DNA of 15,809 bases from Verrucomicrobiaceae bacterium (GTDB lineage Bacteria > Verrucomicrobiota > Verrucomicrobiae > Verrucomicrobiales > Akkermansiaceae), in assembly GCA_947372405.1 (NCBI GenBank), contig CANBTO010000047.1:1-15809 (forward strand), read 5' to 3'. The notes under the pieces are model-generated. The model did not search any database. It had not been told where the DNA came from and saw nothing but the letters and a program-made list of their open reading frames with translations. Numbering within the stretch: position 1 is the first letter of the stretch; each line of letters starts with the position of its first letter. The position numbers and the translations under genes were made by a program. Of this stretch, positions 1 through 6,101 are shown in pieces.

Positions 1-1694
1 TCCCATCCCGTCTGGCAGGTTTCGTCCCGGCCATCGGCTGGCTTGGGAGCTACCGGCTTGGCTGGCTGCGCGCCGACCTGGTGGCGGGCATCACCCTCGC
101 GGCCTATCTGATGCCCGCTGGCATCGGCGACGCCTCGCTGGCGGGCCTGCCACCCGCGGCGGGGCTTTACGCATGTTTGTTTTCCGGCCTGGTGTTCTGG
201 CTGTTCACCAGCTCGCGCCAGACGAGCGTCACGGTCACCTCGGCGATCTCGCTGCTGGTGGGCTCCACCCTCGGCCCGATTGCCGGGGGGGATCCCGCGC
301 ATTATTCGGCCATGGCCTCGACCACCGCCGTGATGGTCGCCGGCCTCGCGCTGATCGCCCGCCTGTTCCGCGCCGGAGCCGTCGTGAACTTCATCTCGGA
401 ATCCGTGCTGATCGGATTCAAGTGCGGCGTCGCGCTCTATCTGGCCAGCTCGCAGATTCCCAAACTCTGCGGGGTCAAGGGCGGCCATGGTGATTTTTGG
501 GAGAAATCCGCCGACCTCATCAGGCACGCGGGGCAGACCAATACGGCCTCGCTCGTCATGGGCTCGATCGCGCTGGCCGTGCTGCTTTTGGGGAAACGCT
601 TCCTGCCCCGAGTTCCCGCCGCTCTCGTGGTGGTGACCGCCGGATTGTTGTTAGGTGCGAACATGGATCTCGCCGGCCGCGGCGTGAAGCTGCTTGGCGA
701 GGTGCCGCAGGGCCTGCCGGCAATCGGCCTCCACTCGCTGGAACGCAGCGATCTCAACAGCCTGCTGCCGCTAGCCATGGCCTGCTTCCTGTTAGGCGCG
801 GTGGAGACGGCCGCCATCGGCCGCATGTTCGCCCGCAAGCACGAATACCGGCTGGACAGCGACCAGGAGTTCCTCGCCCTCGCCGGGGCCAACCTCGCCG
901 CCGGTCTCGGCCAGGGTTTCCCAACCAGCGGCGGCATGTCGCAATCGCTGGTCAACGAGTCCAGCGGCGCGAGAACCCCGCTGTCCGGCTTCATCTCCTC
1001 GGTCCTGATGCTGTTGGTCATCCTGTTTCTATCAAGCCTGCTGCGCCATCTGCCGCAGCCCGTGCTCGCCGCGATCGTGCTCGCCGCAGTGACCGGATTG
1101 TTCAACCTCTCCGCCCTCCGGCGCATGTGGACCCAGAGCCGCGGTGATTTCGCCGTCGCCATCACCGCATTGTTAGGCGTGCTCGGCTCCGGCCTGCTGA
1201 TGGGCGTGCTCATCGGCGCCGTGCTCTCGCTGGCATTGCTGCTCCGCCGCGCGATGAAACCTCACACCACCGAACTCGGCCTCGTTCCCGGCACCGATTA
1301 CTTCGCCGACTGCATCCGCCACGATAAAAACCAACGCATTTCCGGTGTCTTCATCTTCCGCTGCGATGGCGGCATCTTCTACTTCAACTCCGAACACGTC
1401 GGCGACCGCTTCAATGAATTGTTAGGAAACCGCAGGGGCCCGGTGCGACTCGCGGTCTTCTTCATGGGCACCGTCCCCATGATCGACATGGCGGGCGTCG
1501 AGTTTCTCACCGAACTCCACGAATCCCTGCGCAAACGCGGCATCGAACTGCGCCTCGCCGAAGCCCGCAGCACCGTCCGCGAGACGCTGCGCAAAGGGGG
1601 CTTCGAAGAACACTACGGCCCCGTCGAACAGGACCAGACCGTGGCCACCGTCCTCCGGAAAGCCGGTATCAACCTCACCCCCACCACCCACTGA
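1..1694 (+). CDS. SulP-family anion permease with C-terminal STAS domain (5' end outside window)
   Basis: Inner-membrane SulP (SLC26-like) transporter for sulfate or another anion such as bicarbonate; the substrate cannot be read from sequence. The frame is open from base 3 and contains no ATG, GTG or TTG before base 81. The residues there (WLGSYRLGWLRADLVAGIT) are the conserved SulP N-terminus, so the true start lies left of the window and GTG 81 is not the start. Counting from base 81, residues 1-390 are hydrophobic membrane segments with the family's LAGLPPAAGLYA, a QEFLALAGANLAAGLGQGFP-type segment and GARTPLSGF. After about residue 400 comes a soluble STAS domain with the FMGTVPMIDMAGVEFL signature; the usual Ser/Thr after the Asp is Met here. 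A DUF4136-like lipoprotein gene follows 25 bp downstream. The family is clear; the substrate is unknown. Confidence 0.93.
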   Translation, partial: PSRLAGFVPAIGWLGSYRLGWLRADLVAGITLAAYLMPAGIGDASLAGLPPAAGLYACLFSGLVFWLFTSSRQTSVTVTSAISLLVGSTLGPIAGGDPAHYSAMASTTAVMVAGLALIARLFRAGAVVNFISESVLIGFKCGVALYLASSQIPKLCGVKGGHGDFWEKSADLIRHAGQTNTASLVMGSIALAVLLLGKRFLPRVPAALVVVTAGLLLGANMDLAGRGVKLLGEVPQGLPAIGLHSLERSDLNSLLPLAMACFLLGAVETAAIGRMFARKHEYRLDSDQEFLALAGANLAAGLGQGFPTSGGMSQSLVNESSGARTPLSGFISSVLMLLVILFLSSLLRHLPQPVLAAIVLAAVTGLFNLSALRRMWTQSRGDFAVAITALLGVLGSGLLMGVLIGAVLSLALLLRRAMKPHTTELGLVPGTDYFADCIRHDKNQRISGVFIFRCDGGIFYFNSEHVGDRFNELLGNRRGPVRLAVFFMGTVPMIDMAGVEFLTELHESLRKRGIELRLAEARSTVRETLRKGGFEEHYGPVEQDQTVATVLRKAGINLTPTTH

Positions 1695-1719
1695 CTCTCC
1701 AACCCGCAAAACCAATACC

Positions 1720-2277
1720 ATGTTCAAGACACTGACAATCATCCCGCTCGCAGTCGCCGCGATCGCCCTCGCCTCCTGCTCCAACAGCATCGACCTGCCA
1801 AAAGGCACCAGCAAGGGCTATACCTCAGCCCGGCTCGTGAAGCGCAATCCCGGCCAGCCCGCCACCAACGCCACTGAAGCCAAGGTCCACCATATGATCC
1901 AGAAATCCCTCGCCGCCAGCTTCTCGTCGCACGGCCTCGCCTACGGCAAGGGAGACACGGACCTGACCGTCGCCTACCTCGTCATCTATCAGGAACCCGG
2001 CATGACCGCGCGCTACGACGAGTTCTTCGGCTATGGACGGGATGTGGACCAGATCACGGACCACGCACACACTCGCGGCGCGCTCGAGAACAAGCGTCCC
2101 GATTATTTTCAACGCGCCGGCATCCTGATCGACGTGATCGATTCCCGCACCCACAAGCTGGTCTATCGGAACTTCGCCACCGGCGACGTGGTGCGCGGCG
2201 CATCGGATGCCACGCGTGCCGCCCGCATCGACTCAGCCGTCGCCCAGGCGCTGACTTCGTTCTTCGGGAAACCCTGA
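1720..2277 (+). CDS. DUF4136-like lipoprotein
   Basis: Predicted envelope lipoprotein of 185 aa with unknown molecular function. The N-terminus is a type II signal peptide with a canonical lipobox, LASC, giving a lipidated Cys at residue 20. The mature part resembles DUF4136: a helix after the linker (HHMIQKSLAASFSSHGLAYG), a strand 'DTDLTVAYLVIYQE', and later 'GILIDVIDSRTHKLVYRNFATGDV', which matches the typical 'G.l.idivD....lvWrg.a' pattern, ending in a helix. ATG 1720 is the first start that gives the signal peptide, and there is no Shine-Dalgarno upstream. It lies 25 bp after the SulP gene and 47 bp before the next gene, so co-transcription is likely, but the operon gives no clear role. 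The lipoprotein call is firm; the DUF4136 assignment is from remembered pattern. Confidence 0.82.
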   Translation: MFKTLTIIPLAVAAIALASCSNSIDLPKGTSKGYTSARLVKRNPGQPATNATEAKVHHMIQKSLAASFSSHGLAYGKGDTDLTVAYLVIYQEPGMTARYDEFFGYGRDVDQITDHAHTRGALENKRPDYFQRAGILIDVIDSRTHKLVYRNFATGDVVRGASDATRAARIDSAVAQALTSFFGKP

Positions 2278-2324
2278 TTTTGTCCCGCCCTTGCGCGAAG
2301 TGGATTCCGGATTACCGGTGCTTC

Positions 2325-2648
2325 GTGAAACTTTTGCTTGTTTTCCTCGCACTGGCCATGCCGGCATCTGCGGACACCTGCCGCGTGCTCGTCGAGGGTT
2401 GTGGTTGCCATACCCGCCAGCTTGCGATCCAGCGCATCATGGAAAACATGCCCGGCGTTCAGGAGGTGACGATCCTTCCCCGCGCGCAGGCACCGGGAGA
2501 CAACCAGCGGTATTTCGTCATCAAGTCTTCCGGCGAATCACCGACGCAGGAGATGATCATCGCAGCGCTCGGACACCGCGCGAAGTTCTATCACGTCGTG
2601 TCGGTCGCGACCGATGCTCCCGCAAAAGTCGACTCGAAACCAAAGTAA
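2325..2648 (+). CDS. Small exported protein with HMA-like fold
   Basis: 107 aa if started at GTG 2325. That start gives a textbook Sec signal peptide (VKLLLVFLALAMPASA, cleavage before DTCR). A TTG at 2280 would add 15 residues in front of the signal and is less likely. The mature protein of about 91 aa reads as a beta-alpha-beta-beta-alpha-beta unit: CRVLVEGCGCHTRQ, helix LAIQRIMENMPGV, strand QEVTIL, strand RYFVIKSS, helix TQEMIIAALG, strand FYHVVSV. The 'V.GC.C...(helix)..PGV..V' layout is that of heavy-metal-associated domains, but the usual CxxC is CxC here, with a Cys nearer the N-terminus (DTC). A periplasmic metal-binding or redox role is possible but unproven. It is third in line after SulP and the lipoprotein, 47 bp downstream. 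Confidence 0.68.
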   Translation: MKLLLVFLALAMPASADTCRVLVEGCGCHTRQLAIQRIMENMPGVQEVTILPRAQAPGDNQRYFVIKSSGESPTQEMIIAALGHRAKFYHVVSVATDAPAKVDSKPK

Positions 2649-2734
2649 TCGCCGGCGTTTCAGCCACGATCCCGCTCCATTGCTCGGTGTCGAAGCTTAC
2701 AGCGCCGCCGGTCATTTCCTGATAGTTGAGCGGG

Positions 2735-2758
2735 CGTCGTTTCACTTTTTCAACGACG
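2735..2758. terminator. Inverted repeat between convergent genes, weak terminator candidate
   Basis: Arms CGTCGTT (2735-2741) and AACGACG (2752-2758) form a perfect 7-bp stem around a 10-nt loop that includes five T. It lies in the 131-bp gap between the stop of the HMA-like gene (+) and the stop of the DUF2288 gene (-), where a bidirectional terminator would be expected. No uridine tract follows either arm, so classic intrinsic termination is doubtful. Confidence 0.3.
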
Positions 2759-2779
2759 ATGAACATGGCCGGCGGAGAC

Positions 2780-3091
2780 TTAGACCGGGCGGCAGAGCAC
2801 GAAGGGCGAGACCACGAGCGCCTCGAAGACCACGGACTCACCCTCCCACTGCATCGCGTGGAGGGCTTCGATCTTGACGATGTCGCCGGATTTCAACCAA
2901 GCCTGCACCTGCTCCTTGCGGTTTTCGGAAATGGCGGCTCCCACGATTTCGAGCTTCAGTTCCGGATCGACGAACAACAAACTGCCGTTCCGGTAATGTG
3001 GCGCAAGATACGACCATGGCACCTGGCCGGTGTATTTGGTAAGCTTGTCTGCCGTACTGCTATCATCCTCTCCGAGAATGGCATACTTCAT
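2780..3091 (-). CDS. DUF2288 family protein
   Basis: 103 aa, close to the usual DUF2288 size of about 90-100 aa; cytoplasmic, function unknown. The family pattern is easy to follow: W-x-x-L (VPWSYLAPHYRNG), then 'LLFVDPELKLEIVGAAI', then 'VQAWLKSGDI', and the C-terminal 'FEALVVSPFVLC', matching the family's '..vd..Ld..evg.Ai..d....V..Wl..g....' and '..vv.PwVl'. I chose ATG 3091 because the open frame upstream (to 3202) reads as low-complexity, Pro-rich sequence unlike the family. A GGAG lies 3 nt before this ATG, an unusually short spacing. The gene is transcribed towards the HMA-like gene and away from the DM9-repeat gene, so it is probably monocistronic. Confidence 0.8.
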   Translation of the reverse strand: MKYAILGEDDSSTADKLTKYTGQVPWSYLAPHYRNGSLLFVDPELKLEIVGAAISENRKEQVQAWLKSGDIVKIEALHAMQWEGESVVFEALVVSPFVLCRPV

Positions 3092-3318
3092 CGGCTCCGG
3101 GCTTGAAGGATCAGGGGAAATCACGGGCAACGGCGTAACAGACCCGCAGTCCGCCGCCAAGCGGTGAATATCCCGGTCCGGCTGCAAAGCATTCGACCTC
3201 AATCACTCGAGTTTCACCAACCCGCTCACGGGATTCCCCGGGTGCATCGCGATAGAGGTCCACGTCCCGAAGACCGTTTCCCGCGCATGCCGCCTTGCAG
3301 GCCAGTCCGGTCACGGCT

Positions 3319-4008
3319 ATGGATCCCCGCATGTGGTTTCGACGGGCGTGTTTCCTCGCATCTGCCGTGTGGCTGGCTGCGGCTTCCGCTTGGGCGGAGG
3401 AGGATGTCGCGGAGTTGCTGCGGAAGCTGGAGGATGAGTCGTTTCATGTGCGGGAGCAGGCGACGAAGGATCTGATCGCTCATCCGGTCACGTTGCAGGA
3501 GGTGGAGCGCATGGTGGCGGAGGCGCAGCAACCGGAAACGCAAGCGCGCCTGCGGCAAGTGATGGATGGGAAATGGCGGCGCGCGGGTTGGGTGAAGCTC
3601 ACGGACAAGAAGTTGCCTGCGGGGGCGGTGCCTTGCGGCATGGAAACCGGTGGCGGTCAGCCACTGTATCTCGCACGTGCGAAGCGGGACGGGGGCACGG
3701 TGATCGGGAAATACCTGACTTCATGGTCGGGAGGGAATTTTCCCGTGGGCGAGCAGGAAGTGATGATCGACAGTTGCGAGATTTGGATCGGCATCGGGAC
3801 ATGGAAGCCCGCCGCCGAGGGGGCGAAGACGATGATCGGGATGGGGAAAACCCGCGACGGGCATGTGGTTTATGCGGCCAGGGCGAAGATGAATGACGGC
3901 ATGCATCCGGGGATGTGGATCGAGGGAGAGAAGGAGGCGCGGATTTCCTGGGGCGGGAAAGTGAACCGCTTCAAGGACTTCGAGGTGCTGACGGCGGATG
4001 GAGGTTGA
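3319..4008 (+). CDS. Secreted protein: HEAT-like N-terminus and two DM9/DUF3421-like repeats
   Basis: 229 aa from ATG 3319; ATG 3331 gives 225 aa and is equally possible. Both give a Sec signal peptide (hydrophobic core FLASAVWLAAASAWA, cleavage before EEDV), so the product is periplasmic or secreted. Residues about 28-85 form a helical HEAT-like unit (DVAELLRKLEDESFHVREQA, then KDLI..., ending QPETQARLRQVMDG), common at the N-terminus of PVC-group exported proteins. From about residue 90 there are two DM9-like units: LPAGAVPCGMETGGGQPLYL-ARAKRDGG-VIGKYL..., and GAKTMIGMGKTRDGHVVYAA-RAKMNDGMHPGMWI...-SWGGKVNRFKDFEVL. DM9 domains in animals are carbohydrate-binding (mannose-type lectins), so a glycan-binding role is inferred. 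Third codon positions strongly favour G, unlike the C-ending codons of the pump genes on the same strand. Confidence 0.75.
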   Translation: MDPRMWFRRACFLASAVWLAAASAWAEEDVAELLRKLEDESFHVREQATKDLIAHPVTLQEVERMVAEAQQPETQARLRQVMDGKWRRAGWVKLTDKKLPAGAVPCGMETGGGQPLYLARAKRDGGTVIGKYLTSWSGGNFPVGEQEVMIDSCEIWIGIGTWKPAAEGAKTMIGMGKTRDGHVVYAARAKMNDGMHPGMWIEGEKEARISWGGKVNRFKDFEVLTADGG

Positions 4009-4302
4009 GATGGAGGCGGGGGTGGGTATAGCGTGAGGCGGACTGCCGGCCACGTCAGTTGCGCGCACCGAATTTTCCGGCGAGAGAAGCGTTCAACGTC
4101 AGGAGCAAGCGCCTCGAGTAGTTGTTGATGGAACATTTCCCGACGATGTCTCTGGCGGGTTTGGCACGCAAATGGACTGACGCGTCCCCGAGATCAAAGC
4201 CGATGGCGACCTGTCATGAATCAGTCCAGGCATTCAGCAAGACTTGGGAAGGACGCGAAAAAGAGACAGTGTGCAAACGGTGAAAGCAGTGAGAGCATGA
4301 AG
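4009..4302. other. Intergenic gap of 294 bp without an intact gene
   Basis: The stops of the DM9-repeat gene (+) and the small membrane gene (-) face each other across this stretch. I see no convincing hairpin terminator, RNA gene or repeat. The only coding-like signal is a minus-strand open stretch at 4055-4213, listed separately. Confidence 0.6.
4055..4213 (-). pseudogene. Possible remnant of a gene's 3' end
   Basis: On the minus strand, 52 codons from 4213 to the TGA at 4055-4057 read as protein-like sequence (QVAIGFDLGDASVHLRAK, then PARDIVGK, NNYSRRLLLTLNASLAGKFG). GC at the third codon position is about 73%, as in the neighbouring real genes. The stretch has no start codon of its own and is preceded directly by an in-frame TGA (4214-4216). 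The same frame is open upstream but there overlaps the small membrane gene in another frame. This fits a decayed gene whose 3' end survives, but chance is not excluded. I do not recognise the family. Confidence 0.22.
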
Positions 4303-4566
4303 TCAGGTGGAGAAATTGTAGATCATTATTTTCCAACAAATCCAACTGCATAGCGCCGGAACCAGGAATGCAACCACTGCCAGAAGCATGACCCACCGGC
4401 GCGACATGTCGGATGGGAGACAGACGAACATGGTGGCCACGAACGAAATGGCAGGCAAAATCAGCGAGGCTAAAATAAACCAAGGTCTGCAAAGAGACAC
4501 CACGATGGCCACCGTCGCCAACGCCACCATTGTGGTCGCGATTGCACCGGATTTTCTTGTGCTCAT
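4303..4566 (-). CDS. Small membrane protein, unrecognised
   Basis: 87 aa from ATG 4566 (MSTRKSGAIATT...). Three hydrophobic helices are visible: about residues 8-24 (AIATTMVALATVAIVVSL), 27-48 (PWFILASLILPAISFVATMFV) and 57-80 (WVMLLAVVAFLVPALCSWICW). The N-terminus carries R4 and K5. I recognise no family. It starts 10 bp after the stop of the upstream secreted-protein gene and the two are very probably co-transcribed. The longer open frame back to 4653 was not used because its residues overlap the end of that gene and are not hydrophobic or patterned. No Shine-Dalgarno is seen. Confidence 0.62.
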   Translation of the reverse strand: MSTRKSGAIATTMVALATVAIVVSLCRPWFILASLILPAISFVATMFVCLPSDMSRRWVMLLAVVAFLVPALCSWICWKIMIYNFST

Positions 4567-4576
4567 TGAACGGACT

Positions 4577-4981
4577 TCACGGGTTGATTTGAATCGCCGC
4601 CTTTGCCACCCGCTGGGGGACCTGACCGGCAAAAAGCGGCACCCAGTCTCCATGACACCGTTTGTAAATCATGAGGGTGGCCAACCGTAGGTTGGGAAAC
4701 GGGATTTTCATCTCCTTGCCGGCACCCAACACCGACATCGCCACTCCGAGCTTGATGCCGAGATCCTCATCGCTGTCATTGCGAAAACTCATCATCATCG
4801 CGCCGTTCTCGTTCCGGATCTGGTAGCGGAGTTCTTTCTTCGGAGCTTGGACCGGTATGGGTGCCGCAGGAACCAACGCTTGCCTGCCACCGTTGACCGC
4901 ATCAAGCGGTCGCTCCACTACCCCGGCCGTGATGGCCGCCACCGGCATCATCCAGATCATGATTGAAACCAGGTGGTTCAT
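4577..4981 (-). CDS. Secreted hypothetical protein, unrecognised
   Basis: 134 aa from ATG 4981. The start is chosen because it yields a short signal-like segment (MNHLVSIMIWMMPVAAITAG); an in-frame ATG at 5020 would add 13 polar residues before it. After a Pro/Ala-rich linker (ALVPAAPIPVQAPKKE) comes a compact domain of about 80 aa that looks beta-rich: ELRYQIRNENGAMMMSFRN, DLGIKLGVAMSVLGAG, KEMKIPFPNLRLATLMIYK, DWVPLFAGQVP. I know no family for it; a periplasmic or extracellular location is inferred. It lies 80 bp downstream of the LysR gene and 10 bp upstream of the small membrane gene on the same strand, and may form a two-gene unit with the latter. Confidence 0.6.
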   Translation of the reverse strand: MNHLVSIMIWMMPVAAITAGVVERPLDAVNGGRQALVPAAPIPVQAPKKELRYQIRNENGAMMMSFRNDSDEDLGIKLGVAMSVLGAGKEMKIPFPNLRLATLMIYKRCHGDWVPLFAGQVPQRVAKAAIQINP

Positions 4982-5061
4982 TTTACGGGTGATATCGCAC
5001 GATTGAACGAAAGGTTGCATGACTTCGATGTATCTAACCGGAATATGGGCTTCCGCCACGG

Positions 5062-5976
5062 TCACCCCGCCTTGCGCTCTTCGATTCTACCCAGCCTCTC
5101 CTCAAGGAGTTGGACGAAGTGTTTGATGTGGCGGGACGGCATGTGGCGCTGCCAGACGGCCCACATGTGGAAATCGAGATCCGCCGTGGTGGCCTCGATG
5201 GGGATGATGACGACTCCCTGGTTGGCGAGATCCAGGACCAGCGGCAGCAGCGAGATGCCCTGATCCGCAGCGATGAGCGTGACCAGCGAATCGAAGCCAT
5301 CCACCCTCCGGACTTTCGCGGGCTTGACGGCCTCGTCCGCATAGAAGCCGCAGATCGTGTCCCGGTGTGTCGAGCGACCGTCGCCGCCGAGGCACAGCAG
5401 GGTTTCCGCACGCACTTCCTTGAGTGTGATTTTTTTCCGCCGCGCGAGCGGATGCTGTCTGGAGACGGCGAGACCATAGATCGAGTGGATCACGCACAGG
5501 CTGCGCAGGCTGGGCATGTTTTCCACCGCCTTGCCGTAGGCGAAGCCGATGTCGATGCGGCCTTTCGCCAGCGCGTCGAGCTGCTCGACGGGCAGCATCT
5601 CGACAAACGAGACCTCCACGCCGGGATACTTCTGGTTGAAGATGCGCAGGGTTTTGGGCAGGAAATCCGTGGCGATGATTCCCACGCTGCCGATGCGCAG
5701 TTTGCCGCGGTGGCCGGACTGGGCTTCGTTCGCGCGCTCGACGGCAAGCTCTGCCTGCGCCAGCAGTTTCTGCGAATCCTCGAGGAAGATCTCGCCGGCT
5801 TTGGTCAGCGAGACGCTCACCGTGTCGCGCTCTAACAATTTCACGGCGATCTCCTCTTCCAGATCCTTGATCTGCCGGCTCAGCGCCGGACGGCTGACAT
5901 GCAGGCGCTGTGCGGCCTTCCGGAAACTCAGTTCCTCGGCCACCGCCACAAAGTATCGCAAATGTCGAAGCTCCAT
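5062..5976 (-). CDS. LysR-type transcriptional regulator, divergent to the efflux operon
   Basis: 304 aa, the normal LTTR length. Residues about 1-60 are the winged helix-turn-helix (MELRHLRYFVAVAEELSF-RKAAQRLHVSRPALSRQIKD-LEEEIAVKLLER). A linker helix follows to about residue 88, then the type-2 periplasmic-binding-like effector domain (GKLRIGSVGIIATDFLPKTL, 'DIGFAYGK', 'HPLARRKKITLKEV', 'GISLLPLVLDLANQGVV'). Such proteins bind a T-N11-A box in the shared promoter and repress themselves while activating the divergent operon when an effector binds. A perfect palindrome of this kind lies 11 bp upstream of the start codon. The divergent operon encodes an RND pump, so it is very likely that pump's local regulator. 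The effector is unknown. AAGG abuts the ATG too closely for a usable Shine-Dalgarno. Confidence 0.92.
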   Translation of the reverse strand: MELRHLRYFVAVAEELSFRKAAQRLHVSRPALSRQIKDLEEEIAVKLLERDTVSVSLTKAGEIFLEDSQKLLAQAELAVERANEAQSGHRGKLRIGSVGIIATDFLPKTLRIFNQKYPGVEVSFVEMLPVEQLDALAKGRIDIGFAYGKAVENMPSLRSLCVIHSIYGLAVSRQHPLARRKKITLKEVRAETLLCLGGDGRSTHRDTICGFYADEAVKPAKVRRVDGFDSLVTLIAADQGISLLPLVLDLANQGVVIIPIEATTADLDFHMWAVWQRHMPSRHIKHFVQLLEERLGRIEERKAG

Positions 5977-5986
5977 CCTTGGCAGA

Positions 5987-6007
5987 CTGGTAACAAAGAG
6001 TTACCAG
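5987..6007. promoter_or_regulatory. LysR-box palindrome between the regulator and the efflux operon
   Basis: Arms CTGGTAAC (5987-5994) and GTTACCAG (6000-6007) are a perfect 8-bp inverted repeat around the spacer AAAGA. It contains T-N11-A (T5991 to A6003), the classical LTTR recognition pattern. It is 11 bp from the LysR start codon and about 95 bp from the adaptor start codon, the usual place for the autoregulatory site of an LTTR that controls a divergent operon. I could not place convincing -35/-10 elements for either gene. Confidence 0.8.
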
Positions 6008-6101
6008 CATGGAAACTTCAAAGTCATTCCGCTTTCAGAAATCCGGGTGATAGCTAGCCTGCCCCGCAGTTTACCGTCTGAACCATCTCCGTTTTCCCGC
6101 C

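Noticed and set aside
81..83. GTG at 81 as the start of the SulP permease
   Set aside because: The frame is open to the left edge and the residues before it match the conserved SulP N-terminus, so the gene is simply cut by the window.
437..1213. 258-codon minus-strand open frame inside the SulP gene
   Set aside because: Pro/Arg/Ser-rich antisense shadow with no domain, opposite well-defined transmembrane segments.
2557..2766. Minus-strand open frame starting MFIVVEKVKRRPLNYQEMTG, 13 bp after the DUF2288 stop
   Set aside because: The first part looks protein-like, but the second half is only the antisense of the HMA-like gene and is Arg/Ser-rich, and no family is evident. It is kept as a note rather than a gene.
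3111..3332. 73-codon minus-strand open frame upstream of the DUF2288 gene, with Cys-containing residues and a stop 19 bp before that gene's ATG
   Set aside because: It overlaps the start of the DM9-repeat gene, has mixed third-position bases without a clear coding bias, no recognised domain and no ribosome site. The 227-bp divergent gap it fills also must hold promoters.
5110..5835. 241-codon plus-strand open frame opposite the LysR gene
   Set aside because: A shadow of the LysR coding sequence; the LysR frame has all family motifs and normal length, the other has none.
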